The notes under the pieces are model-generated. The model saw nothing but the letters and a program-made list of their open reading frames with translations. It did no database searches and was not told where the DNA came from. Position numbers and translations under genes: made by a program. Of a DNA stretch of 64,000 bases, positions 49,754-57,420 are shown in pieces. The DNA lies in the NCBI GenBank assembly GCA_938022205.1, contig CALIEB010000007.1, positions 62,001-126,000 of the forward strand, given 5' to 3'. This DNA comes from an uncultured Anaerolineae bacterium (GTDB lineage: Bacteria; Chloroflexota; Anaerolineae; Aggregatilineales; Phototrophicaceae). How positions within the stretch are numbered: the stretch's first letter is position 1; the number at the start of each line of letters is the position of its first letter.

Positions 49754-52537
49754 TCACCCGCCCAGCAGCTCGTCGGGGGTAGGGGTGGGGCGGTCGCCCA
49801 GCAGGTAGGCTAGGGCACGCCGCGCGTCATCCAGCACGCCCGCCGCGTCGCAAATCTCTCGCCCGCGCTGATAGTCCTGCTGTGCCAGCGGCAGCGCGTC
49901 CGCATCGCCTAGCAAGGACAAGCCCGCCCGCGCCAGCCCGCGCACGTAGTACGCCTCATAATTCTGCTCGGTTTGCTCGAGCAAGGTATCGGCATGGGCA
50001 ATGGCGGCTTGGAAGGCTTGGCGCGCTTCGTCGGGCGCGGCGTGGCGCAGTGCTAGCACGCCGTGCCAGCAGCAGGCTGCGTGGCGGTTTTCCGCCACGT
50101 CGTGCGCTTGCGCCGCGCGGATGACGACGAGGGCTTCTTCCCCCTTGCCTGCATACGCCAACGCCTGTGCCAAATACGTTCCGCTGTAGCTCATCCCGCG
50201 CGGTGATTGCACCTCTTCGGCGATGTGCAGCGCGTCGCGCAGGTGCTGTAGTGCCTCTTCGTGGCGACCCAAGCGCGACAACGCAACCCCCAGATTGCCG
50301 AGATTGATGCCCTCGTTGCTGCGGTTTTTGGTCTCGCGGCTGATGGCAAGAGCCTGCTCGCAGTACGCGATGGCCCGCGCCACTTGCCCTAAGTCTTTGT
50401 ACGCAACCCCCAGATTGCCGAGATTGATGCCCTCGCTGCGGCGGTTTTTGGTCTCGCGGATGATGGCAAGAGCCTGCTCGTAGTACTCGATGGCCCGCGC
50501 CACTTGCCCTAAGCGGCGGTACGCAATGCCCAGATTGCCCGCGCTGATGCTCGCCAGCTGGTTGTCGCGCAGCTTGCCCTGCAGCCGCTCGTGCAGGGCG
50601 CGCACGCGGTCGGCGTAGCCCCACAGCAGCAGGTAATCGAAATCAATGTCTCTCAAGATGTCGGCGGCGGTGTCGTAGTCGCCCAGCGCGCAGCGATGCT
50701 CGAACTCCTCCAGCTGCGGCTGCAGGTCGTCCAGCGTCTTCCACGCCGCCTTTGGCTTGCGCTGTTCCCGATGATAGCGCGCCATGCGCGCGTGCAACAC
50801 ATAGCGCGTGAACGGTGGTGTGTCTGCATCTGCATCGCCAGAGCGGTCAGGCAAGTCTGCAGAACTGCCCGCAGGCAGGCGCGACAGGAGGTCGTCGCGG
50901 TCGTAGGGGTGAAGGCTGTAGGTGCGCGCCGCGCGGTTGAAGGACAGGAAGCAGCTCGACACCAGCCGCTCGAGCAGCTTGGGCAGCAGCGTCACGTCGA
51001 GGTAGGGCGCGAGCAGGTATTCGAGCATGGGCTGGGTAGCCGCTTGTCCTGCCACGGCGGCCCCCTGCAGCACCATGACGAAGGCAGGCGGCAGGCTATC
51101 GATGACGCGGCGCACGATGTTGGCGACAACTTCCCCCTTGAACAGCTCAGGGTCGAGCAGGTCATCCAGCGTGCGCGTCGCGCCGCCCCGCAAGTAGCCG
51201 ACCAACGCCTCCAGCGCGCGCGGCACGTAATCCACGCGCTGCCCCCACGCCAGCAGCGGCGCGTCGTCGGGCGGCAGCGCGCCGTCTTGGTCTAGCTGGC
51301 GCATGAAGGCGACGGCTTCGGCGGGCGGCAGCCCTTGCTCCAGCCGAACGCGCGTCTCGTGAGCCTTGAGCAGGTTATCGTATGGCACGTCGTAGCGGCT
51401 GGTGACGACCAGCGTCACGTCGCTCCCTTGTCGCTCCAGCAGGGCTTCGATGAAGGCGCGCAGGCTCTCGTCTTTGAGCATGTGCGTGGTCTCGTCTTGC
51501 AGCGTCTCAAGGTTGTCGAGCAGCATGACGTAGTGGCGCGTCCCGACGGCTGCCAACAGCGCGTTGACCTTCTGTTTGACGGGCAGGGCGGGGTCTTTGA
51601 GGGCGGCACCCAGCCTCTCGTCGTCGGGCAAGAAGCGCAGGAAAGCCTCCAGCACAGTGTCTAGCCCGAAGCCTGCCGTTTCGTCGACTTTGAAGTAGGC
51701 GATGCCGCCGTAATCCCCGTCGCGGGCGAAGTCGCCCAGTGCCTTGCACGCCAGTGCCGTCTTGCCGACACCGCCGCGCCCGTAGATGCTGACCAGCGGC
51801 TTGCGCGCCTTGAGGGCGTTGGCGATGTGTGCTTGCTCTTGCGCGCGGTCGTGGAACGCCCCGTCGTCGAAGACTTTGGGCGGCTTGCCAAGCACGCGCG
51901 GAATCTCACGCAGCGACGGCGTAGGCGGCAGCGCGCCCGCCCGCAGCGCGCTCGTCTCGGCGGCACGCACCTGCGCCGGCGTGGGCTTAATCAACGCTTC
52001 GCGCGCCAGCTTAGCAACTTCTAAATCCCGTGCCGCCTTGCTCAGCTCTAGGGCGGCTTCTAAGGCGAACTGCTCAAGGTTGTCAAAGAATTTGACGACG
52101 TGCTTTTGGCAAAGCTCTTCCTTGAAGCGTTTAAGCCGTTCCGCGTTGTCGCCTGTCTCAACATCCATCATCTTCCACGCCGCGTTGTCTCCGACGACGA
52201 ACAGCAGCAGCGGCAGCCCGCGCTCCACCGCCCAGCGATATTCCCACTCGGTGATGCTCGTCACGCCGTCGCCCGCGTGGCGGCTGCCATCCTGCTTGGT
52301 GTAAACCACGCTGGCGGGCGGCGCGTAGCCGTAGCGGTAGGCGTACACGCCGACGAACAGGTTAGCCCCACACAGCGCGTCGTAGCAAACTTGCAGGGCG
52401 TTATTGGCACTGGCGTTGAAGTGTTCCATCGCCAAAGGGTGCATGCCAGCTTTCATGATGAGTTTAATAAGCTGCTCGCGGTATGGTTCAAGGTCGCGCG
52501 AGGTGGAGCTTGTGAACACGTTGAAGTAATCTGCCAT
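49754..52537 (-). CDS. STAND protein: DUF4062, NB-ARC-like ATPase and TPR repeats
   Basis: 927 residues from the ATG at 52537 (AGAGGAT nearby; a GTG at 52561 is less likely). The N-terminus (about 1-110) is a DUF4062-like, TIR-fold-related domain (YFNVFTSSTSRDLEPYREQL). The NB-ARC/AP-ATPase region has Walker A GRGGVGKT near 249, LLDNLE near 337 and LVVTSRYD near 370. The C-terminal ~300 residues are TPRs, including near-identical units (AGNLGIAYRRLGQVARAIEYYEQALAI; GNLGVAYKDLGQVARAIAYC). This is the layout of signal-sensing STAND ATPases, several of which act in antiphage defence. Which effector it has and what it senses are unknown. Nearby genes are tRNAs and tsaE. Confidence 0.88.
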   Translation of the reverse strand: MADYFNVFTSSTSRDLEPYREQLIKLIMKAGMHPLAMEHFNASANNALQVCYDALCGANLFVGVYAYRYGYAPPASVVYTKQDGSRHAGDGVTSITEWEYRWAVERGLPLLLFVVGDNAAWKMMDVETGDNAERLKRFKEELCQKHVVKFFDNLEQFALEAALELSKAARDLEVAKLAREALIKPTPAQVRAAETSALRAGALPPTPSLREIPRVLGKPPKVFDDGAFHDRAQEQAHIANALKARKPLVSIYGRGGVGKTALACKALGDFARDGDYGGIAYFKVDETAGFGLDTVLEAFLRFLPDDERLGAALKDPALPVKQKVNALLAAVGTRHYVMLLDNLETLQDETTHMLKDESLRAFIEALLERQGSDVTLVVTSRYDVPYDNLLKAHETRVRLEQGLPPAEAVAFMRQLDQDGALPPDDAPLLAWGQRVDYVPRALEALVGYLRGGATRTLDDLLDPELFKGEVVANIVRRVIDSLPPAFVMVLQGAAVAGQAATQPMLEYLLAPYLDVTLLPKLLERLVSSCFLSFNRAARTYSLHPYDRDDLLSRLPAGSSADLPDRSGDADADTPPFTRYVLHARMARYHREQRKPKAAWKTLDDLQPQLEEFEHRCALGDYDTAADILRDIDFDYLLLWGYADRVRALHERLQGKLRDNQLASISAGNLGIAYRRLGQVARAIEYYEQALAIIRETKNRRSEGINLGNLGVAYKDLGQVARAIAYCEQALAISRETKNRSNEGINLGNLGVALSRLGRHEEALQHLRDALHIAEEVQSPRGMSYSGTYLAQALAYAGKGEEALVVIRAAQAHDVAENRHAACCWHGVLALRHAAPDEARQAFQAAIAHADTLLEQTEQNYEAYYVRGLARAGLSLLGDADALPLAQQDYQRGREICDAAGVLDDARRALAYLLGDRPTPTPDELLGG
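50281..50520 (-). repeat. Near-identical 120-bp tandem repeat within the STAND TPR region
   Basis: Bases 50281-50400 and 50401-50520 each encode one 40-residue TPR unit and differ at only a handful of positions (for example CTCGTTGCTGC versus CTCGCTGCGGC). Repeats this similar at DNA level point to recent duplication or gene conversion and a unit number that may vary between strains. Confidence 0.9.
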
Positions 52538-52757
52538 CTTATCCTCTTTCGCTGTCGCCACATCTCACGCTATTATAGCAACTTTCCAAGCCGTTTGGCA
52601 AAATGCGCTGCGCGCTCAATCAAGTTTGGACACAGCAGGCGCGTGGTCATCAGCGCGCGGTGTCGGCAGGCACTGGCACGAGAAATCACGACAGGGGACT
52701 ACAATAAACGCAGCATTTGCCGTAAAATGTCACATATAACCAACAAGGACGTGCGGC

Positions 52758-53258
52758 TTGCCGATTTTACGCGAGAGTGAACTAGACATCATGAGCCATA
52801 GCCCCGAGCAAACGCAGCGGCTGGGCGCGCGGCTGGGCGCGCTCTTGCAAGCGGGCGACGTGATTTGCTTGACCGGCGACATGGGCGCGGGCAAAACGGT
52901 CTTCTCTAGCGGCATTGGCAAGGGCTGGCAAGCGCAAACGCCCCTCACCAGCCCAACCTTCAACCTTGTGCATCAGCACCGCCGCGCCCAAGACAACGTC
53001 ATCCTCTATCACCTCGATTGCTATCGCCTTGAGAGCGCGCAAGATGCCTACAGCATCGGGCTTGACGACATCCTCGACGGGCGGGGCGTGGTCATCTTAG
53101 AGTGGGCAGAGCGCATCCTCGACCTTTTGCCCAAAGAACACCTGTGGATTGAGCTAAAAGTGCGCGACGAAACGCGCCGTAACCTCGTGCTGGAAGCGTT
53201 CGGCAAACGCTACGAAACGCTGCTGGAGAATTTCCGCACGCAAGCCTTTGGAGTGTGA
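52758..53258 (+). CDS. tsaE: tRNA t6A biosynthesis ATPase TsaE
   Basis: 166 residues from the TTG at 52758 (AAGGA 9 bases upstream); the ATG at 52791 is the alternative. The region between the two reads PILRESELDI, which looks coding and leads into the family's HSPEQTQRLG. Walker A is CLTGDMGAGKTVF at about 38-50, followed by the SPTFNLVHQH, YHLDCYRL and VILEWAERI signatures. TsaE helps the TsaB-TsaD complex make threonylcarbamoyladenosine at position 37 of tRNA. It leads directly into tsaB (3 bp) and rimI. Confidence 0.93.
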   Translation: MPILRESELDIMSHSPEQTQRLGARLGALLQAGDVICLTGDMGAGKTVFSSGIGKGWQAQTPLTSPTFNLVHQHRRAQDNVILYHLDCYRLESAQDAYSIGLDDILDGRGVVILEWAERILDLLPKEHLWIELKVRDETRRNLVLEAFGKRYETLLENFRTQAFGV

Positions 53259-53261
53259 ACG

Positions 53262-53939
53262 ATGCTGCTGGCTATCGACACGGCGACACGCTTGATGAGC
53301 GTGGCGATTTACGACGGCGCAGGCGACACGCTGCTCGCCGAACAACTGGTGCAAGCAGGCAACCAGCACAACACGCTGCTCGCGCCCACCGTGCAGCACT
53401 TGCTCGACGTGTGCGGCGTGACCACAACCCAGCTGAGCGCGGTGGCGGTGGCGATGGGACCCGGCTCCTACACCGGCTTGCGCATCGGCGTGGCGTTCGC
53501 CAAAGGCGTTGCCAGCGCAAGGCGCGCGCCGCTGATTGGCGTGAACACGTTGGACATTCTGGCGGTCGGGCAGCCGGTCTATCCACGCAGCAACCTGCTG
53601 GCGGTCATTCACGCCGGGCGCGGGCGCGTCATTGCCGCCACCTATCAACCGAAAAAAGGCAGCTGGGTGGCGCAAGGCGACGCGACCATCAGCGATTGGC
53701 AAACGCTGCTGGCTGGCATCAGCGCGCCAACGGTCATCACCGGCGACATTGACGCGGAAGGGCGCGCCGCTGTCGCCGCCGCCGCGAACGCGCATGTCAC
53801 GCTGGCGAACGCTTCGGTGCGCGCGCGCCGCGCCGGCATCTTGGCGGAAGAAGCGTGGCGCAGGCTGCAAGCCGGTAGCCCCGCCGACTTTGACCCCACT
53901 AAGCTGCTGCCCATTTACGTGCAGTCAACCGCCCTATGA
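53262..53939 (+). CDS. tsaB: tRNA t6A biosynthesis protein TsaB
   Basis: 225 residues. The N-terminal ASKHA strand MLLAIDTATRLMSVAIYDG, the histidine in QHNTLLAPTV and the family block AMGPGSYTGLRIGVAFAKG (about 65-83) identify TsaB, the inactive Kae1/TsaD paralogue that scaffolds the t6A complex. It ends with a stop overlapping the rimI start by four bases (ATGA). tsaD itself is not in the window. Confidence 0.95.
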   Translation: MLLAIDTATRLMSVAIYDGAGDTLLAEQLVQAGNQHNTLLAPTVQHLLDVCGVTTTQLSAVAVAMGPGSYTGLRIGVAFAKGVASARRAPLIGVNTLDILAVGQPVYPRSNLLAVIHAGRGRVIAATYQPKKGSWVAQGDATISDWQTLLAGISAPTVITGDIDAEGRAAVAAAANAHVTLANASVRARRAGILAEEAWRRLQAGSPADFDPTKLLPIYVQSTAL

Positions 53940-54541
53940 TACAGCTACGTTACATGACCGCCGCCGACGTGCCGCAGGTCGTGGCGATTGACCGCGCTTC
54001 CTTCAGCGATGCCTGGTCGGCACACGCTTACTTGTACGAGGTCAACGAGTCGCGCGTGAGCTACATGCTGGTGGTGACGATGCCCGTTGAACCTGACGTG
54101 CCGCCGACACTGCTCGACCGCTTGCTGGGGCGCGCGCCTGCCGCTGCGCCGCCGCAAGTGGTGGCCTACGGCGGGCTATGGCACATCGCCGAAGAGGCAC
54201 ACATCAGCACCATCGCCACCCATCCGCAGTGGCGCGGGCGCAAGCTGGGCGAGCTGGCGTTGGTGGCGATGCTGCAAAAGTCGTGGCTGCGCGGCGCGGA
54301 TTACGTCGTGCTAGAAGTGCGCGTGTCCAATCACGTGGCGCAAGCTCTCTACACCAAGCACGGCTTTGAGGTTTTTGACCGCCGCAAGGGCTATTACCGC
54401 GACGGCGAAGACGCTTTTGACATGCGTTTGCTGCGCACTGAGGACAGCCTGCGCGCCACTCAAGCCGCCTACGATGCCCTGTGCGCCCAGCTTGTCTTTG
54501 AGGACGCTTACACGCTCGCGCCGCACCCACGTTTAGGCTAG
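53936..54541 (+). CDS. rimI: Ribosomal protein S18 alanine N-acetyltransferase RimI
   Basis: 201 residues, GNAT fold. RYMTAADVPQVVAIDRASF at the start, THPQWRGRKLGELAL as the acetyl-CoA loop and VLEVRVSNHVAQALYTKHGF with the RimI-typical V.N..A..LY..F pattern. It acetylates the N-terminal alanine of ribosomal protein S18. A linker of about 20 residues (LLGRAPAAAPPQ) is inserted between the third and fourth strands. Encoded in the common tsaE-tsaB-rimI order, overlapping tsaB. Confidence 0.92.
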   Translation: MIQLRYMTAADVPQVVAIDRASFSDAWSAHAYLYEVNESRVSYMLVVTMPVEPDVPPTLLDRLLGRAPAAAPPQVVAYGGLWHIAEEAHISTIATHPQWRGRKLGELALVAMLQKSWLRGADYVVLEVRVSNHVAQALYTKHGFEVFDRRKGYYRDGEDAFDMRLLRTEDSLRATQAAYDALCAQLVFEDAYTLAPHPRLG

Positions 54542-54606
54542 CGCATTGCGCCGTTTGTCGCTACACTGATAGGCGGTTTAACCCACGTATCAAGCGAGAG
54601 AGACGC

Positions 54607-55020
54607 ATGAGTACCAGTTCACGCACTTGGTTTTACTCGAAACCCGAGCCCCGCCCGTATTACATCGAAGAGCGCGTCAATCACACGCTCTGGAAACATC
54701 GCGTGCAAGGCTTGTTCATGAGCTGCACCCAAGCAGAGAACCCCATCCGCATGGAAGGCACGTGGAAAGGCATGCCGGTGCTGTTTGAGTGGGAGCCGGG
54801 CAGCTACTTCATTTTGCGCATGGGCGAAGAGAACAAGCAGTTCATCGGGGTCATTCGCCAGATATTGTTAGGCTTAAAGCCCGCCTTCGCCTATCAGGAC
54901 GTGGATGGGCTGTACGTGGTGGAATGGCACACCGACCAAAGCGAAAAGCGTTGGAAGGACATTCAAGGCAACCCGCAGTATCAAGGACTGCGCCGCCTGA
55001 GCAAGCCGCAAACCGCCTAA
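54607..55020 (+). CDS. Hypothetical protein
   Basis: 137 residues, no membrane segment, rich in aromatic and charged residues (YYIEERVNHTLWKHRVQGLF; YFILRMGEENKQFIGVI). It has the look of a small mixed alpha/beta domain but no family is recognised. GAGAGA precedes the ATG. The 65-bp gap from rimI makes co-transcription possible but not certain. Confidence 0.5.
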   Translation: MSTSSRTWFYSKPEPRPYYIEERVNHTLWKHRVQGLFMSCTQAENPIRMEGTWKGMPVLFEWEPGSYFILRMGEENKQFIGVIRQILLGLKPAFAYQDVDGLYVVEWHTDQSEKRWKDIQGNPQYQGLRRLSKPQTA

Positions 55021-55082
55021 GCCTTGCCGCCATGCGACAGGCAAACAGCGCGAGCCGCCGCGTGCGTTCGCGCCGTTGCCCC

Positions 55083-55505
55083 TTAGTGCGACGGCGCGGG
55101 CAGCTCCCGCGAGCGAATAAACGCCTCGATAACGACAAACAGCAGCAGCAAAAAGCCCGCCAGCGGCGCGCTGAGCAGGCGCGGAATTTGCAACCACGCT
55201 AGCAGCACGACGTACAGCCCCACCCATACGCTTTGCCGCACAATCACGCCCACCGGCGGCACCTCGCGCTCAAGCGGCGTAAAGCGCACGTTGATAAAGC
55301 GCACAATCGGCAGGGCGGTGCCGCTGACCGCCACCTGCAGCAGCAAGAAAAACAGCCACAGCTCACCGCCGATGCGCGGCAAGCTCGTCGTCACCAGTGC
55401 GTATAAGCCGCCCCAGCCTAACGCCATCAAGAGCAAGCTGCCAACCAACAGCCCCGCGTGGTCGGGCGGCGTGTCGGAAGTGGCATGCGAGGGCGGCGGG
55501 GTCAT
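55083..55505 (-). CDS. Small membrane protein, function unknown
   Basis: 140 residues with about four hydrophobic segments (GLLVGSLLLMALGWGGLYAL; LWLFFLLLQVAVSGTALPI; VGLYVVLLAWLQI; AGFLLLLFVVIEAF). No family recognised. There is no obvious ribosome binding site. The 119-bp stretch 55506-55624 to the next gene shows nothing clear. Confidence 0.65.
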   Translation of the reverse strand: MTPPPSHATSDTPPDHAGLLVGSLLLMALGWGGLYALVTTSLPRIGGELWLFFLLLQVAVSGTALPIVRFINVRFTPLEREVPPVGVIVRQSVWVGLYVVLLAWLQIPRLLSAPLAGFLLLLFVVIEAFIRSRELPAPSH

Positions 55506-55624
55506 GGCTTACCGCTCACGAGGGACCGCCGCTGGCAAGCATGCGGTGGTTGACGCTGCGCATGACTAAGAAGGACTAGAAGGAGACTTCTCATCAAGTT
55601 AGCCTTTCACGTCGTTGCCATGCC

Positions 55625-56734
55625 TTACTTTGACGAGGCCGGCTTGTGTTGCATCTCGGCGTTGCGATAGGGCAAAAAGGCTTGCACCCAGTCCTTATCG
55701 TACTCGCGGATGTATTTTTCCGCGCGCTCGACAAGGTCGCGGTTGCCGACAAAGATGGGCGTGCGCTGGTGCAGGCTGTGCGGGCGCACGTTGAGAATGT
55801 CGCCGATGCCGTCACTGGCATAGCCGCCGGCTTGCTCGGCAATGAACGCCAACGCTTGCGCTTCATAGAGCAGACGAATCTTGCCGTAGGGCTTTTTGGG
55901 GTCTTGCATCGTGCCGGGGTAAAGGAACACGCCGCCCTTGAGCAAGTTGCGGTGGAAGTCACTCACCATCGAGCCGATGTAACGATGCCCCAGCGGCTCA
56001 TGCCCTTCGCCCTCAATGCCTTGCAGCCACTTCACGTAGCGGCGCACGCCTGCCGTCCAAAACTTCTCGTTGCCCTGATTGACGCTGTAGTATTTGGGTG
56101 TGTCGGGAATGCGAATGTTGGGGTGGCTGAGGATGAACTCACCGATGGCGGGGTCTAACGTAAAGCCAAACACGCCGCGCCCGGTGGTGTAGACCATCAT
56201 CGTGCTGCTGCCGTAAATGACGTAGCCTGCCGCCAGCAGCCGCCGCCCCTCTTGCAGCACGTCCTCAAGCGTGCCGCGTTCGCCGCGCGTGAACTTGCGG
56301 TGAATCGAGAAAATCGTGCCAATCGAGACGTTGACATCGATGTTCGATGAACCGTCAAGCGGGTCGTAAATCAGCACGTAGTTGCCGGTGTCGTAGTGCG
56401 GCGGAATGTCGATAAGCTCTTCGTGTTCCTCGCTGACCATCGCACAAACCCGCCCGGTGTGGTCGTTCATGCGGAAGATAACTTCGTCTGCGAACACGTC
56501 GAGCTTTTGCTGGCGGTCACCTGTAGGGTTGCTTGCGTCGACCGCGCCTAAGATGTTCGCCAGCCCAGCACGGGTGGTCTCGCGGGCAATCAGCTTGGCG
56601 GATAGTGCCATATCCTGCAGCATTTCAGTAAATTTGCCGGTGGCACTTGGGTATAATTTTTGCTGTTCTTGAATATGACGTTCTATTGTGATGAGTTTTT
56701 TATCAAATTTTTTTTCGGTTAGTGGGTCAGTCAT
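55625..56734 (-). CDS. fbp: Fructose-1,6-bisphosphatase, class 1
   Basis: 369 residues with the class I signature: MVSEEHEEL as the metal site near 101, [19 protein letters not shown] at about 125-143, and [24 protein letters not shown] for substrate contact near 275-298. It removes the C1 phosphate of fructose-1,6-bisphosphate in gluconeogenesis or in the Calvin cycle; no Calvin genes are near. AAGGTAA lies before the ATG. It is followed in the same direction by nothing closely linked. Confidence 0.96.
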   Translation of the reverse strand: MTDPLTEKKFDKKLITIERHIQEQQKLYPSATGKFTEMLQDMALSAKLIARETTRAGLANILGAVDASNPTGDRQQKLDVFADEVIFRMNDHTGRVCAMVSEEHEELIDIPPHYDTGNYVLIYDPLDGSSNIDVNVSIGTIFSIHRKFTRGERGTLEDVLQEGRRLLAAGYVIYGSSTMMVYTTGRGVFGFTLDPAIGEFILSHPNIRIPDTPKYYSVNQGNEKFWTAGVRRYVKWLQGIEGEGHEPLGHRYIGSMVSDFHRNLLKGGVFLYPGTMQDPKKPYGKIRLLYEAQALAFIAEQAGGYASDGIGDILNVRPHSLHQRTPIFVGNRDLVERAEKYIREYDKDWVQAFLPYRNAEMQHKPASSK

Positions 56735-56765
56735 AGCAGTTTACCTTGTGTGTGATTGGTTGTGT

Positions 56766-57326
56766 TCATGCCTGTGCGAAGAGGGTACGGACAGCCAGCT
56801 CAAAGTTGGGCAGCAGGTCACCGCCACGCAAGATGCCCGTTTCGTCGAGTTCAGTCACGTCGCTATGAGGCGTGTAGACCTCGACTTGGCGGGTTTGCGG
56901 GAAGACAAGCCAGACAAGTGCCACGCCGGCGGCAAGGTAGCGTTCTGCCTTTTGGCGCAAGGCGCGCTTGCTGTCGCTAGGAGAGAGGATTTCGACTGCC
57001 AAGTCGGGCGGGACGGGGGCTTCGCGCTCGGGCGGGGTGGGCAGGCGTTCCTTGCAGATGTAGGCGACATCGGGAATGAGAACGGTGTGGTCATCAAGCC
57101 GATAGCCACCTTGCTCACCCGTAACATAGCCCAGCGGATGCTGCATCAAATAGGTGTTCAGGTAGGTGATGAGCCATGAAGCAATCAGCGAAGGGACAAA
57201 GCTGGGCATGCGTTTCTCCACAAGCTCCCCGTCGACTAGCTCAAGGCGGCGGTCGGCGTTTTCGGGCAGCGCGCAAAGAGCGGCATAGTCGGCGAGGCTG
57301 AGGCGGGTCTGGTCGGGGCTGGACAT
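56766..57326 (-). CDS. Uma2-family (DUF820) putative endonuclease
   Basis: 186 residues from the ATG at 57326 (GAGGAG 9 bases upstream; longer in-frame readings to 57506 have none). The restriction-endonuclease-like core is visible: LELVDGELVEKRMP, VLIPDVAYICKERL, PPDLAVEILSPSDS and KAERYLAAGVALVWLV. The D(x)n..EIL..K pattern of PD-(D/E)XK enzymes is present. Uma2 proteins are widespread as single genes in Chloroflexota and Cyanobacteria, and their role is not settled. The OLD-like gene lies upstream on the same strand with a 94-bp gap. Confidence 0.88.
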   Translation of the reverse strand: MSSPDQTRLSLADYAALCALPENADRRLELVDGELVEKRMPSFVPSLIASWLITYLNTYLMQHPLGYVTGEQGGYRLDDHTVLIPDVAYICKERLPTPPEREAPVPPDLAVEILSPSDSKRALRQKAERYLAAGVALVWLVFPQTRQVEVYTPHSDVTELDETGILRGGDLLPNFELAVRTLFAQA

Positions 57327-57420
57327 GGCGGCTTGCTCCTCACAACGTGCTTGCCCTAAGTATACCGTAACTTCAAGCAAAACGAGCGAAAACTTTGCGC
57401 GTGCCCGTTGCGCGTCGTGA

